From contig JAJDZN010000031.1 of assembly GCA_022824585.1 (NCBI GenBank), positions 1 through 64,000 of the forward strand: 64,000 nucleotides of DNA, written 5' to 3'. The DNA comes from Bryobacterales bacterium (GTDB lineage: Bacteria > Acidobacteriota > Terriglobia > Bryobacterales > UBA6623). The notes beneath the pieces are model-generated. The model did no database searches. It was not told where the DNA came from and was given only the letters and a program-made list of their open reading frames with translations. The position numbers and the translations under genes were made by a program. Positions 26,704-37,921 of this stretch are shown here, piece after piece (positions within the stretch are counted from its first letter, which is position 1; every line of letters starts with the position of its first letter).

Positions 26704-28128
26704 ATGTCGCTTCGAAGTCTTGACCGCCGGCAGTTTTTCGGGGCTGCTTCTGCGCTGCTTCCCGCCGCCGCGTCGGTGCGCGGCCAGTCTGCGTCGCGGC
26801 GGCCCAACATCGTCTTCTTGATGACTGACAACCACCGCTGGGACCTGCTCGGCTGTGCGGGGAACGAAATCATCCAGACGCCGAACATCGACCGGCTCGC
26901 CGAGCGCGGGACTCGCTTCGCCAACTCGTTCTGCACCACGTCGATCTGCGCGGCGACGCGGGCCAGCATCCTGACCGGCGAGTTCCGCCGCGAGCACGGC
27001 TACACGTTCACGATGCCCGCCATGAGCGTGCAGCGCATGGATCGCAGCTATCCGACCCTGCTCAAGCAGTCCGGCTATCGCACGGGCTTCGTGGGCAAGC
27101 TCGGAGTCGAGGTGGACCCGCGCGCCCCGGAGCGCATGTTCGACTTTTACCGCCCTCGCATCGCCAGCTCAACCCGCAACCCGTACTACCGCGAAGCAGA
27201 CGACGGAACAGTCAAGCACGTCACCACCATCAACGGGGACGATGCCGTCGAATTCATTCGGACAAGCTCGCAGGACCAGCCGTTCTGCCTGTCCGTCAGC
27301 TTCAGCGCGCCGCATCCGGAAGACGACCACATCGATCAGTACATCTTTGACAAGGAGCTGCGCGCTCTCTACGAGCGAGATGTCATTCCGCCCCCGCCAA
27401 TCCAAGAACACGAGCACTTTCACCGGCTGCCGGGATTCATCCAAGTCTCGATGAGCCGGCAGCGCTGGTTCCGTCGGTTCGACACGCCCGAGAAGTACCA
27501 GCGAATGATGAAGGGAATGTACCGGCTCATCACCGGGGTTGACCGCCAGGTCGGCCGCGTCGTGGCCGAGCTCGAGCGACGGGGATTCGACGACAACACC
27601 GTGGTTGTCTTCACCGGCGACAACGGGATCATGATCGGCGAGCACGGCTTGACCGGGATCTGGCTGATGTACGAAGGCTCCATCCGCAAGCCCCTGATCA
27701 TCGCCGACCCGCGGTTGAGCGAATCCCACCACGGAGTGACCGCTGAACAGATGACGCTCAGCTTCGACTGTCCGGCGACGATGCTCGATCTGGCCGGAGT
27801 TCCGATCCCCGAGCAGATGCGCGGCCGCAGCTTGGTGCCCTTGATGCGGGGCGAGGCTCCGGACTGGCGCGAGGATTTCTTCTACGAACACCTGTACGAG
27901 CGCGAGACCATCCCCAAGAGCGAGGGCGTGCGCACGGAGCGGTTCAAGTATGTGCGCTACTTCGAGCGCAATCCCGTGTACGAGCAACTCTTTGACCTAG
28001 CGGCCGATCCTAACGAGATCACCAATCTCGCGGGCGATCCAAAGCATGGCGCGACCTTGCTAGCGCTGCGCGCGCGGTGTGACGAGCTCCGCGACAGCGT
28101 CGGCGGGCCCTACGTGCGGGGGATGTAG
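26704..28128 (+). CDS. Tat-exported sulfatase with C-x-A-x-R motif
   Basis: 474 residues from ATG 26704 with AGGGGA about 8 bases upstream. A Tat signal (DRRQFFGAASALLPAAASV) is followed by the sulfatase domain: metal strand NIVFLMTDNHRWD, then SICAATRASILTG, where Cys82 lies in the variant C-x-A-x-R context also seen in many marine sulfatases. Later come GFVGKLG, SAPHPEDDH and the second metal site VFTGDNGIMIGEHG, and a C-terminal FDLAADPNEITNL typical of polysaccharide sulfatases. Predicted to remove sulfate groups from glycans in the periplasm. Cys82 must be oxidised before folded Tat export, which implies a cytoplasmic maturase encoded elsewhere. Confidence 0.9.
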   Translation: MSLRSLDRRQFFGAASALLPAAASVRGQSASRRPNIVFLMTDNHRWDLLGCAGNEIIQTPNIDRLAERGTRFANSFCTTSICAATRASILTGEFRREHGYTFTMPAMSVQRMDRSYPTLLKQSGYRTGFVGKLGVEVDPRAPERMFDFYRPRIASSTRNPYYREADDGTVKHVTTINGDDAVEFIRTSSQDQPFCLSVSFSAPHPEDDHIDQYIFDKELRALYERDVIPPPPIQEHEHFHRLPGFIQVSMSRQRWFRRFDTPEKYQRMMKGMYRLITGVDRQVGRVVAELERRGFDDNTVVVFTGDNGIMIGEHGLTGIWLMYEGSIRKPLIIADPRLSESHHGVTAEQMTLSFDCPATMLDLAGVPIPEQMRGRSLVPLMRGEAPDWREDFFYEHLYERETIPKSEGVRTERFKYVRYFERNPVYEQLFDLAADPNEITNLAGDPKHGATLLALRARCDELRDSVGGPYVRGM

Positions 28129-28291
28129 CGTGACCTGTAATCGTTAGGCCGTTTCGACCGATCTGCGCCTGCCAGTTCCGCCGGTCCGGTCGCTTGGCCT
28201 GCCCGGCCGGGCGTTCGGTCCGGGCTAGCCGACCCGGCATGTTCCGGCCCCGGCGTTTGAACGCCTTCGACAGGTTGCGCCACACTAAGAG

Positions 28292-28660
28292 TTGGCGCTG
28301 AAGGGCAATCGGTTTCACAAGGCTGTCGGCATCGAATTCGTCGAACTCCACGAAGACGGGGCGACGATGCGCCTTGAAGTCGCCGAAGGGCATCTCAACG
28401 GCGCGGGTGTGGTCCACGGCGGTGTGACGTTCACGCTCGCCGATTCCGCGTTGGGCTACGGCATCTACAAGTTCGTCGGCAAGCCCTGCACAACCGCCGA
28501 AATGAAGATCAACTACCTCAAGCCGGTTTCTTCCGGCGTGCTGACGGCGCGTTCCTATATCTTGCGTGCGGGCCGCAGGCTGGTCGTGGCGCGGGCCGAG
28601 GTCTGCTGCGGCGACGAGGCCGTCGCCGAAGTGCTCTCCACGTTCGCGGTTCTCGGCTGA
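28292..28660 (+). CDS. PaaI-type hotdog thioesterase (tandem copy 1)
   Basis: 122 residues. Hotdog-fold acyl-CoA thioesterase with the PaaI core: FHKAVGIEFVEL, GHLNGAGVVHGGVTFTLADSA (the H-G-G turn and the following acidic residue form the active site), MKINYLKPV and RRLVVARAEV. It hydrolyses thioesters, probably aryl- or short acyl-CoA. The start is uncertain: an in-frame TAA lies at 28286, leaving TTG 28292 (used here) or CTG 28298. It is about half identical by eye to the next gene and evidently arose by tandem duplication. Confidence 0.85.
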   Translation: MALKGNRFHKAVGIEFVELHEDGATMRLEVAEGHLNGAGVVHGGVTFTLADSALGYGIYKFVGKPCTTAEMKINYLKPVSSGVLTARSYILRAGRRLVVARAEVCCGDEAVAEVLSTFAVLG

Positions 28661-28704
28661 GGCGTGGCAGGCAGCAGGGGCCCGGGCGGGGGCGAGGCGG
28701 TCAC

Positions 28705-28710
28705 TAAGAT
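28705..28710 (+). promoter_or_regulatory. -10 element of the second thioesterase gene, leaderless
   Basis: TAAGAT overlaps an in-frame ATG (28709) and ends 7 bases before a GTG at 28718. A related CACTAAGA string precedes the first thioesterase, suggesting that the promoter was duplicated with the gene. Confidence 0.4.
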
Positions 28711-28717
28711 GGGCACT

Positions 28718-29137
28718 GTGAAGTCCTCTACCGCGCTATCTGGCGAGGCGCTCGACCAACTGCATCGCAGCTACATGAACGCCCCGTTCAACCGGCTGCT
28801 GGGAATCGAGTTCGGCGAGTACCACGATGACGGCGGCGTAACGCTGCAACTCGCGCTCGACGACCACCACCAGAACGGCGCAGGCGTGGTCCACGGCGGC
28901 GTCATGCTGACCTTGGCTGACGCGGCAGTGAGCTACGGGATCGCGCGGTCTATCGGCAGCCGCTGCACGACCGTCGAGATCAAGATCAATTACCTCAGGC
29001 CGGTCACCGGAGGCGTGCTCACGGCCCGGTCGCATCTGGTGCGGGCGGGCCGCAGGCTGGTTGTGGCTCGCGGGGAGGTCCACTGCGAGGGCAAGCAGGT
29101 GGCCGAGGTGCTCAGCACGTTCGCGTTGCTGGACTAG
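28718..29137 (+). CDS. PaaI-type hotdog thioesterase (tandem copy 2)
   Basis: 139 residues from GTG 28718; ATG 28709 is an alternative but lies inside the predicted -10 element. PaaI landmarks are FNRLLGIEFGEYHDD, HHQNGAGVVHGGVMLTLADAA, EIKINYLRPVTGGVLTARS and RRLVVARGEV, strongly similar to the preceding gene throughout. The N-terminus is about 20 residues longer (ALDQLHRSYMNAP). It probably acts as a homotetrameric acyl-CoA thioesterase, or as mixed oligomers with copy 1. Neither substrate can be named; no phenylacetate genes are nearby. Confidence 0.85.
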   Translation: MKSSTALSGEALDQLHRSYMNAPFNRLLGIEFGEYHDDGGVTLQLALDDHHQNGAGVVHGGVMLTLADAAVSYGIARSIGSRCTTVEIKINYLRPVTGGVLTARSHLVRAGRRLVVARGEVHCEGKQVAEVLSTFALLD

Positions 29138-29171
29138 CGTCGCTCGCGGATCGAAGGATGCCGCCCGGCCA

Positions 29172-29177
29172 TATAAT
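29172..29177 (+). promoter_or_regulatory. Consensus -10 (TATAAT) of the PSD1 gene, leaderless
   Basis: A perfect TATAAT ends 7 bases before the GTG at 29185 and overlaps the ATG at 29176, which argues that the GTG is the true start. No Shine-Dalgarno sequence. Confidence 0.6.
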
Positions 29178-29184
29178 GGCGAGC

Positions 29185-31704
29185 GTGACGCGTTCTCGCG
29201 CTTTCGTGTTCCGGATTTCTGCCTGGCTGCTCCCCTTGGCGCCAGCCGCGGCCGCCGTCGACTACGCCCGCGACATCGAACCGATCTTGCACGAGCGCTG
29301 CTATCTCTGCCACGGGGCGCAGCAGCAGATGTCCGGCCTCCGGCTCGATAGCCGGGAAGCCGCGTTCAAGGGCGGAGCGACTGGCGCTGTCATCGTTCCC
29401 GGAGATCCGACTGAGAGCAAGCTGGTCGCGCGCATCAGCAGCAGCAGCGATGGCTTTCGAATGCCGCCCGGCGGCGAGCCGCTGAGCGCATCCGAGACCT
29501 CTCTGATCAGCGCTTGGATCGCTGGCGGCGCGGTGTGGCCCGACAGCCATTCCGGCCCCGAGGCCCGTGCCCGCCAGCGGGAGTCCGCCGCCGATTCGCA
29601 CTGGGCGTTCCAGCCGGTCCGGCGTCCAGACCCACCCGACGTCAACGCGACCGACTGGGTGCGCAATCCGATCGACAGATTCGTGCTTGCCAGACTCGAG
29701 GCGGAGGGCCTAGCCCCGTCGCCCGAAGCGGCCCCGGAAACCCTCCTCCGCCGAATCCACTTGGATCTGGTCGGCTTGCCGCCCGGCGGCCTCGCCGAGC
29801 CTTCCGGCAGCGACCGGTCTTCTGCTTACGAAGAGGTGGTGGACGGGTTGCTGCGATCGCAGCACTTCGGCGAACGCTGGGCTCTGCAGTGGCTGGATCT
29901 GGCGCGATATGCCGACAGCGAAGGCTACGAGCGCGACCCGCTGCGCCCCCACGCGTGGCGCTGGCGGCACTGGGTTATCAACGCGATCAATCAAGACATG
30001 CCGTTCGACCGGTTCACGATCGAGCAGATCGCGGGCGACCTGCTGCCGCGAGCCACCACGGAGCAGCGCGTCGCCACGGGATTCTTGCGCAACGGCATCA
30101 AGAACCGCGAAGCCGGCACCAAGAATGCACAGAAGCGCTTCGAGGAGACAGTTGACCGCGTCAACACGGTGGCCAACACCTGGCTGGGCCTGACAGTCGG
30201 TTGCGCCCAGTGCCACGACCACAAGTACGACCCGATCTCCCAGCGCGAGTTCTTCGGGATGTTCGCGTTCTTCCACAACGCCGTCGAGCGCGATCTCGAA
30301 GCTCCGCTGCCGGGGGAGCTGGGGCCGCACCTGCGCACCGAGCCGGCTTACAAGCGATCGGTGGAGGAGATTCGCGAGCGCCACGGCATTCCCGCGCTGC
30401 AGGCCGAGTGGCACGAGCGCATGCTGTCTGCCATGGACCACCCGGGCGTGCGCACCGACTGGGATCACTCCGTCACCGAGTGGCGCGCTGCGAACGACCG
30501 CGCCGACTGGCTGCTGAGAGCCCCGCGAGAGCAGCTATCCGAACTCGAGCGCGAGAAGGTCAAGGCGTGGTTCCTGCGCGGCGGCGGCCCGGACTTCGCC
30601 AAGGACGAGGACGCCAAGGGCCGCATTGCACAGGCTCGCAAGGAGATCGCCGAATCGGCCGAGGGCCGCTATCCGGTCTCCCGCGCCTACGCCATGGTGG
30701 AGCGGACCGAGCCGCTGGCGGCGCGGCTAGCCCTGCGCGGCGACTACCGCGCGCTGGGCAGCGAGGTGTCTCCCGGAGTGCCGGCCGTGCTGCCTGACCT
30801 GCCGGCCTCTGCGAGGCCCGTGCGCCTGCTGCTGGCCGAGTGGATCGCGTCCGAGGACAACCCGCTGACTGCCCGCGTCGAGGTCAACCGCATTTGGCAG
30901 GAGCTCTTCGGACAGGGCTTGGTCGAGACCTCGGAGAACTTCGGCACACAGGGCGAGCCGCCGTCGCATCCGGAACTGCTCGACTGGCTCGCTAGCGAGT
31001 TCGTGGCATCGGGCTGGAGCCGCAAGGCGATCGTGCGGATGATCGTTACTTCGGCGACCTATCGCCAGGCCTCTGACGACCGAGCCGATGCTCGCGAGCG
31101 CGACCCTGGCAATGCGTGGATCGCCCGCCAGAACCGGCTGCGGTTGCCAGCAGAGCTGATTCGTGACAACGCCCTGGCAGTGAGCGGCCTGTTGAACCCA
31201 GCGATCGGCGGCAAGAGCGTCTTCCCGCCGCAGCCCGGCGGTATTTCGGAATTGAGCTACTCCAAGAAGGACTGGGACGAGGACGCCGGCCCCGATCGCT
31301 ACCGCCGCGGCTTGTACGTCTTCCTGCGCCGGACTTCGCCCTATCCGATGCTGGTCAACTTTGACGCCCCGGACACGCTGACCAGCGTGTCCCGCAGGGA
31401 GCGCTCCAACACTCCGCTGCAGGCTCTCAACCTGCTGAACGACCCCGTTTTTCTCGAGGCGGCCGATGCCTTGGCTTACCGTCTCGTGCAGGGCGAGCCG
31501 CCCGAATTCGAGGCCAGGTTCGAACGCCTGACCCAGTGGTGCCTGAACCGCTCCCCGATCGCTGCCGAGACGATTCATGCCAAGCGTTTCCATGCCGCGC
31601 AGCTGGAACGTTACGAAGCCCGCGGCGCCGGTGCCGAGCGGGCTGCCTGGCGCGAGTTGAGCCGGGCAATGCTCAGCCTGGACGAGTTCATCACGCGCGA
31701 ATGA
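29185..31704 (+). CDS. Secreted planctomycete-type cytochrome C with DUF1549 and DUF1553 (PSD1 family)
   Basis: 839 residues from GTG 29185. A signal peptide (FVFRISAWLLPLAPAAAA) is followed by a c-type haem motif, C39-x-x-C-H (RCYLCHG), in a PSCyt1 domain (residues about 25-120). Then come DUF1549 (about 145-350, with NPIDRFVLARLEAEG, RWALQWLDLARYADSEGYE, CAQCHDHKYDPI) and the C-terminal DUF1553 (about 560-835, NRIWQELFGQGLVETSENFG, RRTSPYPMLVNFDAPD, TPLQALNLLND). In Planctomycetes and Acidobacteriota these proteins are linked to oxidative breakdown of complex sugars and usually sit beside a DUF1501 gene; here the DUF1501 gene is about 12 kb away. The second CAQCH may bind another haem. It is followed 31 bases later by the M1 peptidase gene. 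Confidence 0.9.
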   Translation: MTRSRAFVFRISAWLLPLAPAAAAVDYARDIEPILHERCYLCHGAQQQMSGLRLDSREAAFKGGATGAVIVPGDPTESKLVARISSSSDGFRMPPGGEPLSASETSLISAWIAGGAVWPDSHSGPEARARQRESAADSHWAFQPVRRPDPPDVNATDWVRNPIDRFVLARLEAEGLAPSPEAAPETLLRRIHLDLVGLPPGGLAEPSGSDRSSAYEEVVDGLLRSQHFGERWALQWLDLARYADSEGYERDPLRPHAWRWRHWVINAINQDMPFDRFTIEQIAGDLLPRATTEQRVATGFLRNGIKNREAGTKNAQKRFEETVDRVNTVANTWLGLTVGCAQCHDHKYDPISQREFFGMFAFFHNAVERDLEAPLPGELGPHLRTEPAYKRSVEEIRERHGIPALQAEWHERMLSAMDHPGVRTDWDHSVTEWRAANDRADWLLRAPREQLSELEREKVKAWFLRGGGPDFAKDEDAKGRIAQARKEIAESAEGRYPVSRAYAMVERTEPLAARLALRGDYRALGSEVSPGVPAVLPDLPASARPVRLLLAEWIASEDNPLTARVEVNRIWQELFGQGLVETSENFGTQGEPPSHPELLDWLASEFVASGWSRKAIVRMIVTSATYRQASDDRADARERDPGNAWIARQNRLRLPAELIRDNALAVSGLLNPAIGGKSVFPPQPGGISELSYSKKDWDEDAGPDRYRRGLYVFLRRTSPYPMLVNFDAPDTLTSVSRRERSNTPLQALNLLNDPVFLEAADALAYRLVQGEPPEFEARFERLTQWCLNRSPIAAETIHAKRFHAAQLERYEARGAGAERAAWRELSRAMLSLDEFITRE

Positions 31705-31723
31705 GCATGAGCCGTGCCTGCGA

Positions 31724-31729
31724 TACGCT
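31724..31729 (+). promoter_or_regulatory. -10 element of the M1 aminopeptidase gene, leaderless
   Basis: TACGCT ends 6 bases before the GTG at 31736. A GGAG follows but is too close to the start (2-3 bases) to act as a ribosome site. Confidence 0.35.
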
Positions 31730-31735
31730 GGAGCC

Positions 31736-33604
31736 GTGCGTATCGCAAGCTTGGTGATCCCCTTCATGCTGATTTCCTGCACGCCAGTTTCGGTGGATGA
31801 CCCGCCAGATCCCGCGACGGACCTGCATTCCTACGCGAACGTGTCTGCCGTGCGGATGACGCACGTGGACTTGGACCTCGATGTGGACTTCGAGTCCCGG
31901 CAGTTGCGGGGCACCTGCACATTGGATGTGGAAGGCCAGCAAGGCGACCTCGTCCTCGACACGAGCGAGTTGGCTATCGAGCGCGTCGAAGTCTCGGCCG
32001 ACGGCGAGTCCTACCAAGAGGCTCCCTTCGATCTCGGGCCGGAACATGCCTTCTTGGGCGCGCCGCTGCGCATCGAGCGCGGCGCAGCCTCCAAGGTGCG
32101 CATCATGTACTCGACAGCCGCGGACGCCAGCGGGCTGCAGTGGCTGGAACCGCGCCAGACCGCCGGGCGCGAGCAGCCGTTCCTCTACAGCCAGTCCCAA
32201 GCGATCCACGCCCGCAGCTGGATCCCGCTGCAAGACACTCCGGGTGCGCGGGTAACGTATTCCGCCCGGGTCCGCGTTCCGCCCCAGCTCTTGGCGGTTA
32301 TGAGCGCCGAGGTGGCACCGGCGGACCCGGCCGGCGGCGTGTTCGTCTTTAACATGCCTCTGGCGATTCCGTCGTACCTGATCGCCCTGGCGGTCGGCGA
32401 TCTGGCCTTCGAGCCGACCGGCGAGCGCACCGGCGTCTATGCCGAGCCCAGCGTGGTCAAGGCTGCCGCGCAGGAGTTCGAGGACACGGAGGCGATGATC
32501 CAGACATCGGAATCCCTATACGGGCCGTACCGCTGGGGCCGCTACGACATCTTGGTGCTGCCGCCGGCGTTCCCGTACGGCGGCATGGAGAATCCGCGGC
32601 TGACGTTTGTCTCTCCGACCACCATCGCGGGAGACAAGAGCTTGGTCAGCATCATTGCGCACGAACTGGCGCATTCTTGGTCCGGCAACTTGGCCACGAA
32701 CGGAACATGGCGGGATTTCTGGCTCAATGAGGGCTTCACCGTCTACATCGAAGAGCGCATCCAGGAAGCGGTGTACGGCGCGGAGCGGGCCGCGATGGAC
32801 TCGTCCCTCGAAATTCAGGCCTTCAAGTACGAATTGCAACGCTTGGACCCGCGCGACCAGGTCTTGCATGTAGATCTGGCCGGGCGCGACCCCGGCGAGG
32901 GCTTCACAGGCGTGCCGTACGTCAAGGGAGCGATGTTCCTGCGCACCATCGAGCGAGAGGTCGGGCGGGACGCATTCGACGTTTTCCTGCGGGGCTACTT
33001 CGACGAGTTCGCCTTCCGCAGCGTCACCACCGGACAGTTCGCGGACTACTTGGACGCTCATTTGCTGTCCAAGCACCCAGAGGCCGAGCAGGCCATCCCG
33101 GTCCGGCAGTGGCTGGAGGAGCCCGGCCTGCCGGACCATCGTCACGAGCACGTCTCAAGCGCCTTGCAAGTTGCTGACTCCGCTGCCGCGGAATGGTTCG
33201 CAGGCAGCACCCCGGCCCGCGGCCTCGATACCGCCGATTGGACCACCCAGCACTGGATCCGGTTCGTGCGGGCGATCCCGGAGGACGCGGGAGAGGGACG
33301 TTTGTCCGAGCTGGACAGCGCCTTCAACCTAACCGCGTCGACGAATGCGGAGATTCTCTGCGAATGGCTGGTGGTGGCGATCCGGAGCGGCTATGCTGCC
33401 GCCGACGCGGCCCTGAAGCAGTTCCTGACGGACGTCGGACGGCGCAAGTTCCTCAGGCCGCTATACGCGGAACTGGCAAAGACCGAGGATGGCAAGGCCA
33501 AGGCCCTTGCCATCTATGCAGAGGCCCGGCCGGGATATCACCCCACGACGGTACAGATCTTCGACGAGAGCCTGGGTTGGGCCCAGGACGGCTCGGACGA
33601 GTAG
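31736..33604 (+). CDS. M1-family aminopeptidase, leukotriene A4 hydrolase-like lipoprotein
   Basis: 622 residues from GTG 31736. A lipoprotein signal with lipobox LISC (Cys15) anchors the mature protein in a membrane. The N-terminal saddle domain is followed by the zinc-metallopeptidase domain with the exopeptidase motif GGMEN at 282-286, zinc ligands H-E-L-A-H at 309-313 and Glu332 (WLNEGF). The helical C-terminal repeat domain (from about 460) matches the LTA4-hydrolase C-terminal region. It should remove N-terminal residues from peptides in the periplasm; epoxide hydrolase activity of the animal enzyme is not implied. It starts 31 bases after the PSD1 gene and may also be read from that promoter. 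Confidence 0.92.
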   Translation: MRIASLVIPFMLISCTPVSVDDPPDPATDLHSYANVSAVRMTHVDLDLDVDFESRQLRGTCTLDVEGQQGDLVLDTSELAIERVEVSADGESYQEAPFDLGPEHAFLGAPLRIERGAASKVRIMYSTAADASGLQWLEPRQTAGREQPFLYSQSQAIHARSWIPLQDTPGARVTYSARVRVPPQLLAVMSAEVAPADPAGGVFVFNMPLAIPSYLIALAVGDLAFEPTGERTGVYAEPSVVKAAAQEFEDTEAMIQTSESLYGPYRWGRYDILVLPPAFPYGGMENPRLTFVSPTTIAGDKSLVSIIAHELAHSWSGNLATNGTWRDFWLNEGFTVYIEERIQEAVYGAERAAMDSSLEIQAFKYELQRLDPRDQVLHVDLAGRDPGEGFTGVPYVKGAMFLRTIEREVGRDAFDVFLRGYFDEFAFRSVTTGQFADYLDAHLLSKHPEAEQAIPVRQWLEEPGLPDHRHEHVSSALQVADSAAAEWFAGSTPARGLDTADWTTQHWIRFVRAIPEDAGEGRLSELDSAFNLTASTNAEILCEWLVVAIRSGYAAADAALKQFLTDVGRRKFLRPLYAELAKTEDGKAKALAIYAEARPGYHPTTVQIFDESLGWAQDGSDE

Positions 33605-33620
33605 GCGCCGGCCTCTCCGC

Positions 33621-35129
33621 TCACGCTTTCGCCGAGTTGGTGTCGGCGTGCCGACCGGCCTCGTCCACCGCCCGCACCTTGTAGTACAGGCCGCCGCTGT
33701 GCCCTGAGGGCGCGGAGCTGTCGACGAATTCGAACGGAGCCAAGCTGGTCTGCGGCCGGAACGGCACCGTGCCGATGCGCTCGTGGCGCCGGTACACCTC
33801 ATACCGCACGATCGGGTCGCCGGCGGCGAACGCGGTGTCCCACTGCAGCTTGACCTTGCTGCCAGACACGCGCTCGGCGGTGAACCCTTGGGCGGGCTGG
33901 AAGCCGACCGAGGGCTGCTGGAAGAAGTTGGTCCGCGTGCCGTGCAGGTCCGCCACCGTCTGCTCGATGTCGCTCTTCTCTTGCCGCGACAGCGGCGTGG
34001 TGACCTGCGCAGCGGCAAGGTTGGCTACCAGTTGGTCGCGCTCGGGATCATTGTCCTTGTCAATCAGGCCGATGCCCGTGATCAGGGTCGCCATGCCCGC
34101 GGGATTGAGCGAATAGCGGATGAAGTCCTCGTAGGGCAGCTTGTCGGGCTGGCCCACGGTCGGCACGCTCTGGCCCGGCCGGTGGGCGTACTCTTGCTTC
34201 AATCCATACATCACGCCGTCCGCGAAGACCTTCATGCCGATAATGCCCATGCCTTTGGCGTGGGCCACCGGGATGGAGTTCGTCTGGTGGCAGAAATAGC
34301 GTGGATCGTTGGGATTGACGGATACCAGCAGCGTGTCGAGGATATTGCGCGTGTCGCGCTGTATGGCGTACATATGCGCCGCCGGGCTCTCGTGCCCGGT
34401 GATGCCGATGTGGCGGATCCACTTGCGGTGCTTGGGGTTCAGCCCGGTTTGGTTGGTGCCGTCGCGGTAGTCGAGCAGGCAGGCGATCGCGCCCACCCGC
34501 GGCAACGACTTGTCGCCGGGATTTTCGAGGCCCTCGTAAGCGGCATCGACCTCTTCCTTGCTGCCGATGTGGTGCACTTGCATCAGATCGAGGTACGCCC
34601 CTTCCGGGATGTGGCCCTTGCCGTCCCCGAAGAACTGCGTCAAGGAGCGCTCGATGTCTTCCAGAGCCAGCTTCCCGCCTCCGGACGATCTGCCCATCGG
34701 CTCGGAGCCGTCGCGCACGATGGCGTGGCGCAGCGCCGTCTTGGTGGCGATGAACAGGCGACCGCGCAGGCTGTGGTCGTAGCCGGGCAGGCCAGGCTTG
34801 AGGTTCAAGATGCCGAATGCCTTGCCCATCTTCTCTTGGCTGAGGAAGTAGTTGTTGGCGGTCTCGATGTAGGTCATGCCCGCCCGCACGGCCTTGACCA
34901 CGATCTGCACGGCCTCGTCGCCGGGCAGGTCCCACTGGACCTTGTTGCCGCCGGCCAGGCCGAAGGTGGTCACCTCCCGCCCGGTACGCCCCAGCAAGCG
35001 TGTGGCGAGGGGTTTTTCGGCCGGGTGCGACCAAGCCGCGAACTTGCCGCCGAACGGCAGGAACGTGGTCGCCATTGCCGCGCCGCCCGCCCAGCGGATC
35101 GCGTCGCGCCTTGAGAAGTCTCTCGCCAT
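33621..35129 (-). CDS. Tat-exported aldo/keto reductase with C-terminal fibronectin-III-like domain
   Basis: 502 residues; GGAGGG lies 8 bases before the ATG. A twin-arginine signal (FSRRDAIRWAGGAAMATTF) leads into an AKR barrel (residues about 45-400). The tetrad positions are Glu89 instead of the usual Asp (TYIETANNY), Tyr94, Lys130 (FIATKTA) and His186 (LMQVHH), so the catalytic aspartate is replaced by glutamate. From about 410 a fibronectin-type-III-like module follows (KVKLQWDTAFAAGDPIVRYEVYRR ... LYYKVRAVDEAG), which may bind glycan or partner proteins. The residue change may lower or alter activity. It ends convergently with the M1 gene, 16 bases apart. Confidence 0.85.
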   Translation of the reverse strand: MARDFSRRDAIRWAGGAAMATTFLPFGGKFAAWSHPAEKPLATRLLGRTGREVTTFGLAGGNKVQWDLPGDEAVQIVVKAVRAGMTYIETANNYFLSQEKMGKAFGILNLKPGLPGYDHSLRGRLFIATKTALRHAIVRDGSEPMGRSSGGGKLALEDIERSLTQFFGDGKGHIPEGAYLDLMQVHHIGSKEEVDAAYEGLENPGDKSLPRVGAIACLLDYRDGTNQTGLNPKHRKWIRHIGITGHESPAAHMYAIQRDTRNILDTLLVSVNPNDPRYFCHQTNSIPVAHAKGMGIIGMKVFADGVMYGLKQEYAHRPGQSVPTVGQPDKLPYEDFIRYSLNPAGMATLITGIGLIDKDNDPERDQLVANLAAAQVTTPLSRQEKSDIEQTVADLHGTRTNFFQQPSVGFQPAQGFTAERVSGSKVKLQWDTAFAAGDPIVRYEVYRRHERIGTVPFRPQTSLAPFEFVDSSAPSGHSGGLYYKVRAVDEAGRHADTNSAKA

Positions 35130-37734
<2,605 letters not shown>

Positions 37735-37907
37735 TCCTGGCGGCTCAGGCTAGGGACTCTTCCACTAGGCGCCAGCGTATGTTGCATCATGCGCCCGACA
37801 TGGGGCGCCATCGGGAGCACGCTCGGTGGAATCCGATGGAAGGGCCGTGCTTTGGAGCCGGACCGACGCGGCGTCGCGCGTTCGATCCGCTGCGGCGTCG
37901 CGGTCGT

Positions 37908-37913
37908 TAGGCT
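37908..37913 (+). promoter_or_regulatory. -10 element of bshB1, near-leaderless
   Basis: TAGGCT ends 8 bases before the ATG at 37922. No Shine-Dalgarno sequence is visible. Confidence 0.4.
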
Positions 37914-37921
37914 AGTTGGAT

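Noticed and set aside
25467-26969. 500-codon minus-strand frame
   Set aside because: Overlaps the sulfatase-like gene in another frame and the start of the plus-strand sulfatase; composition is not protein-like.
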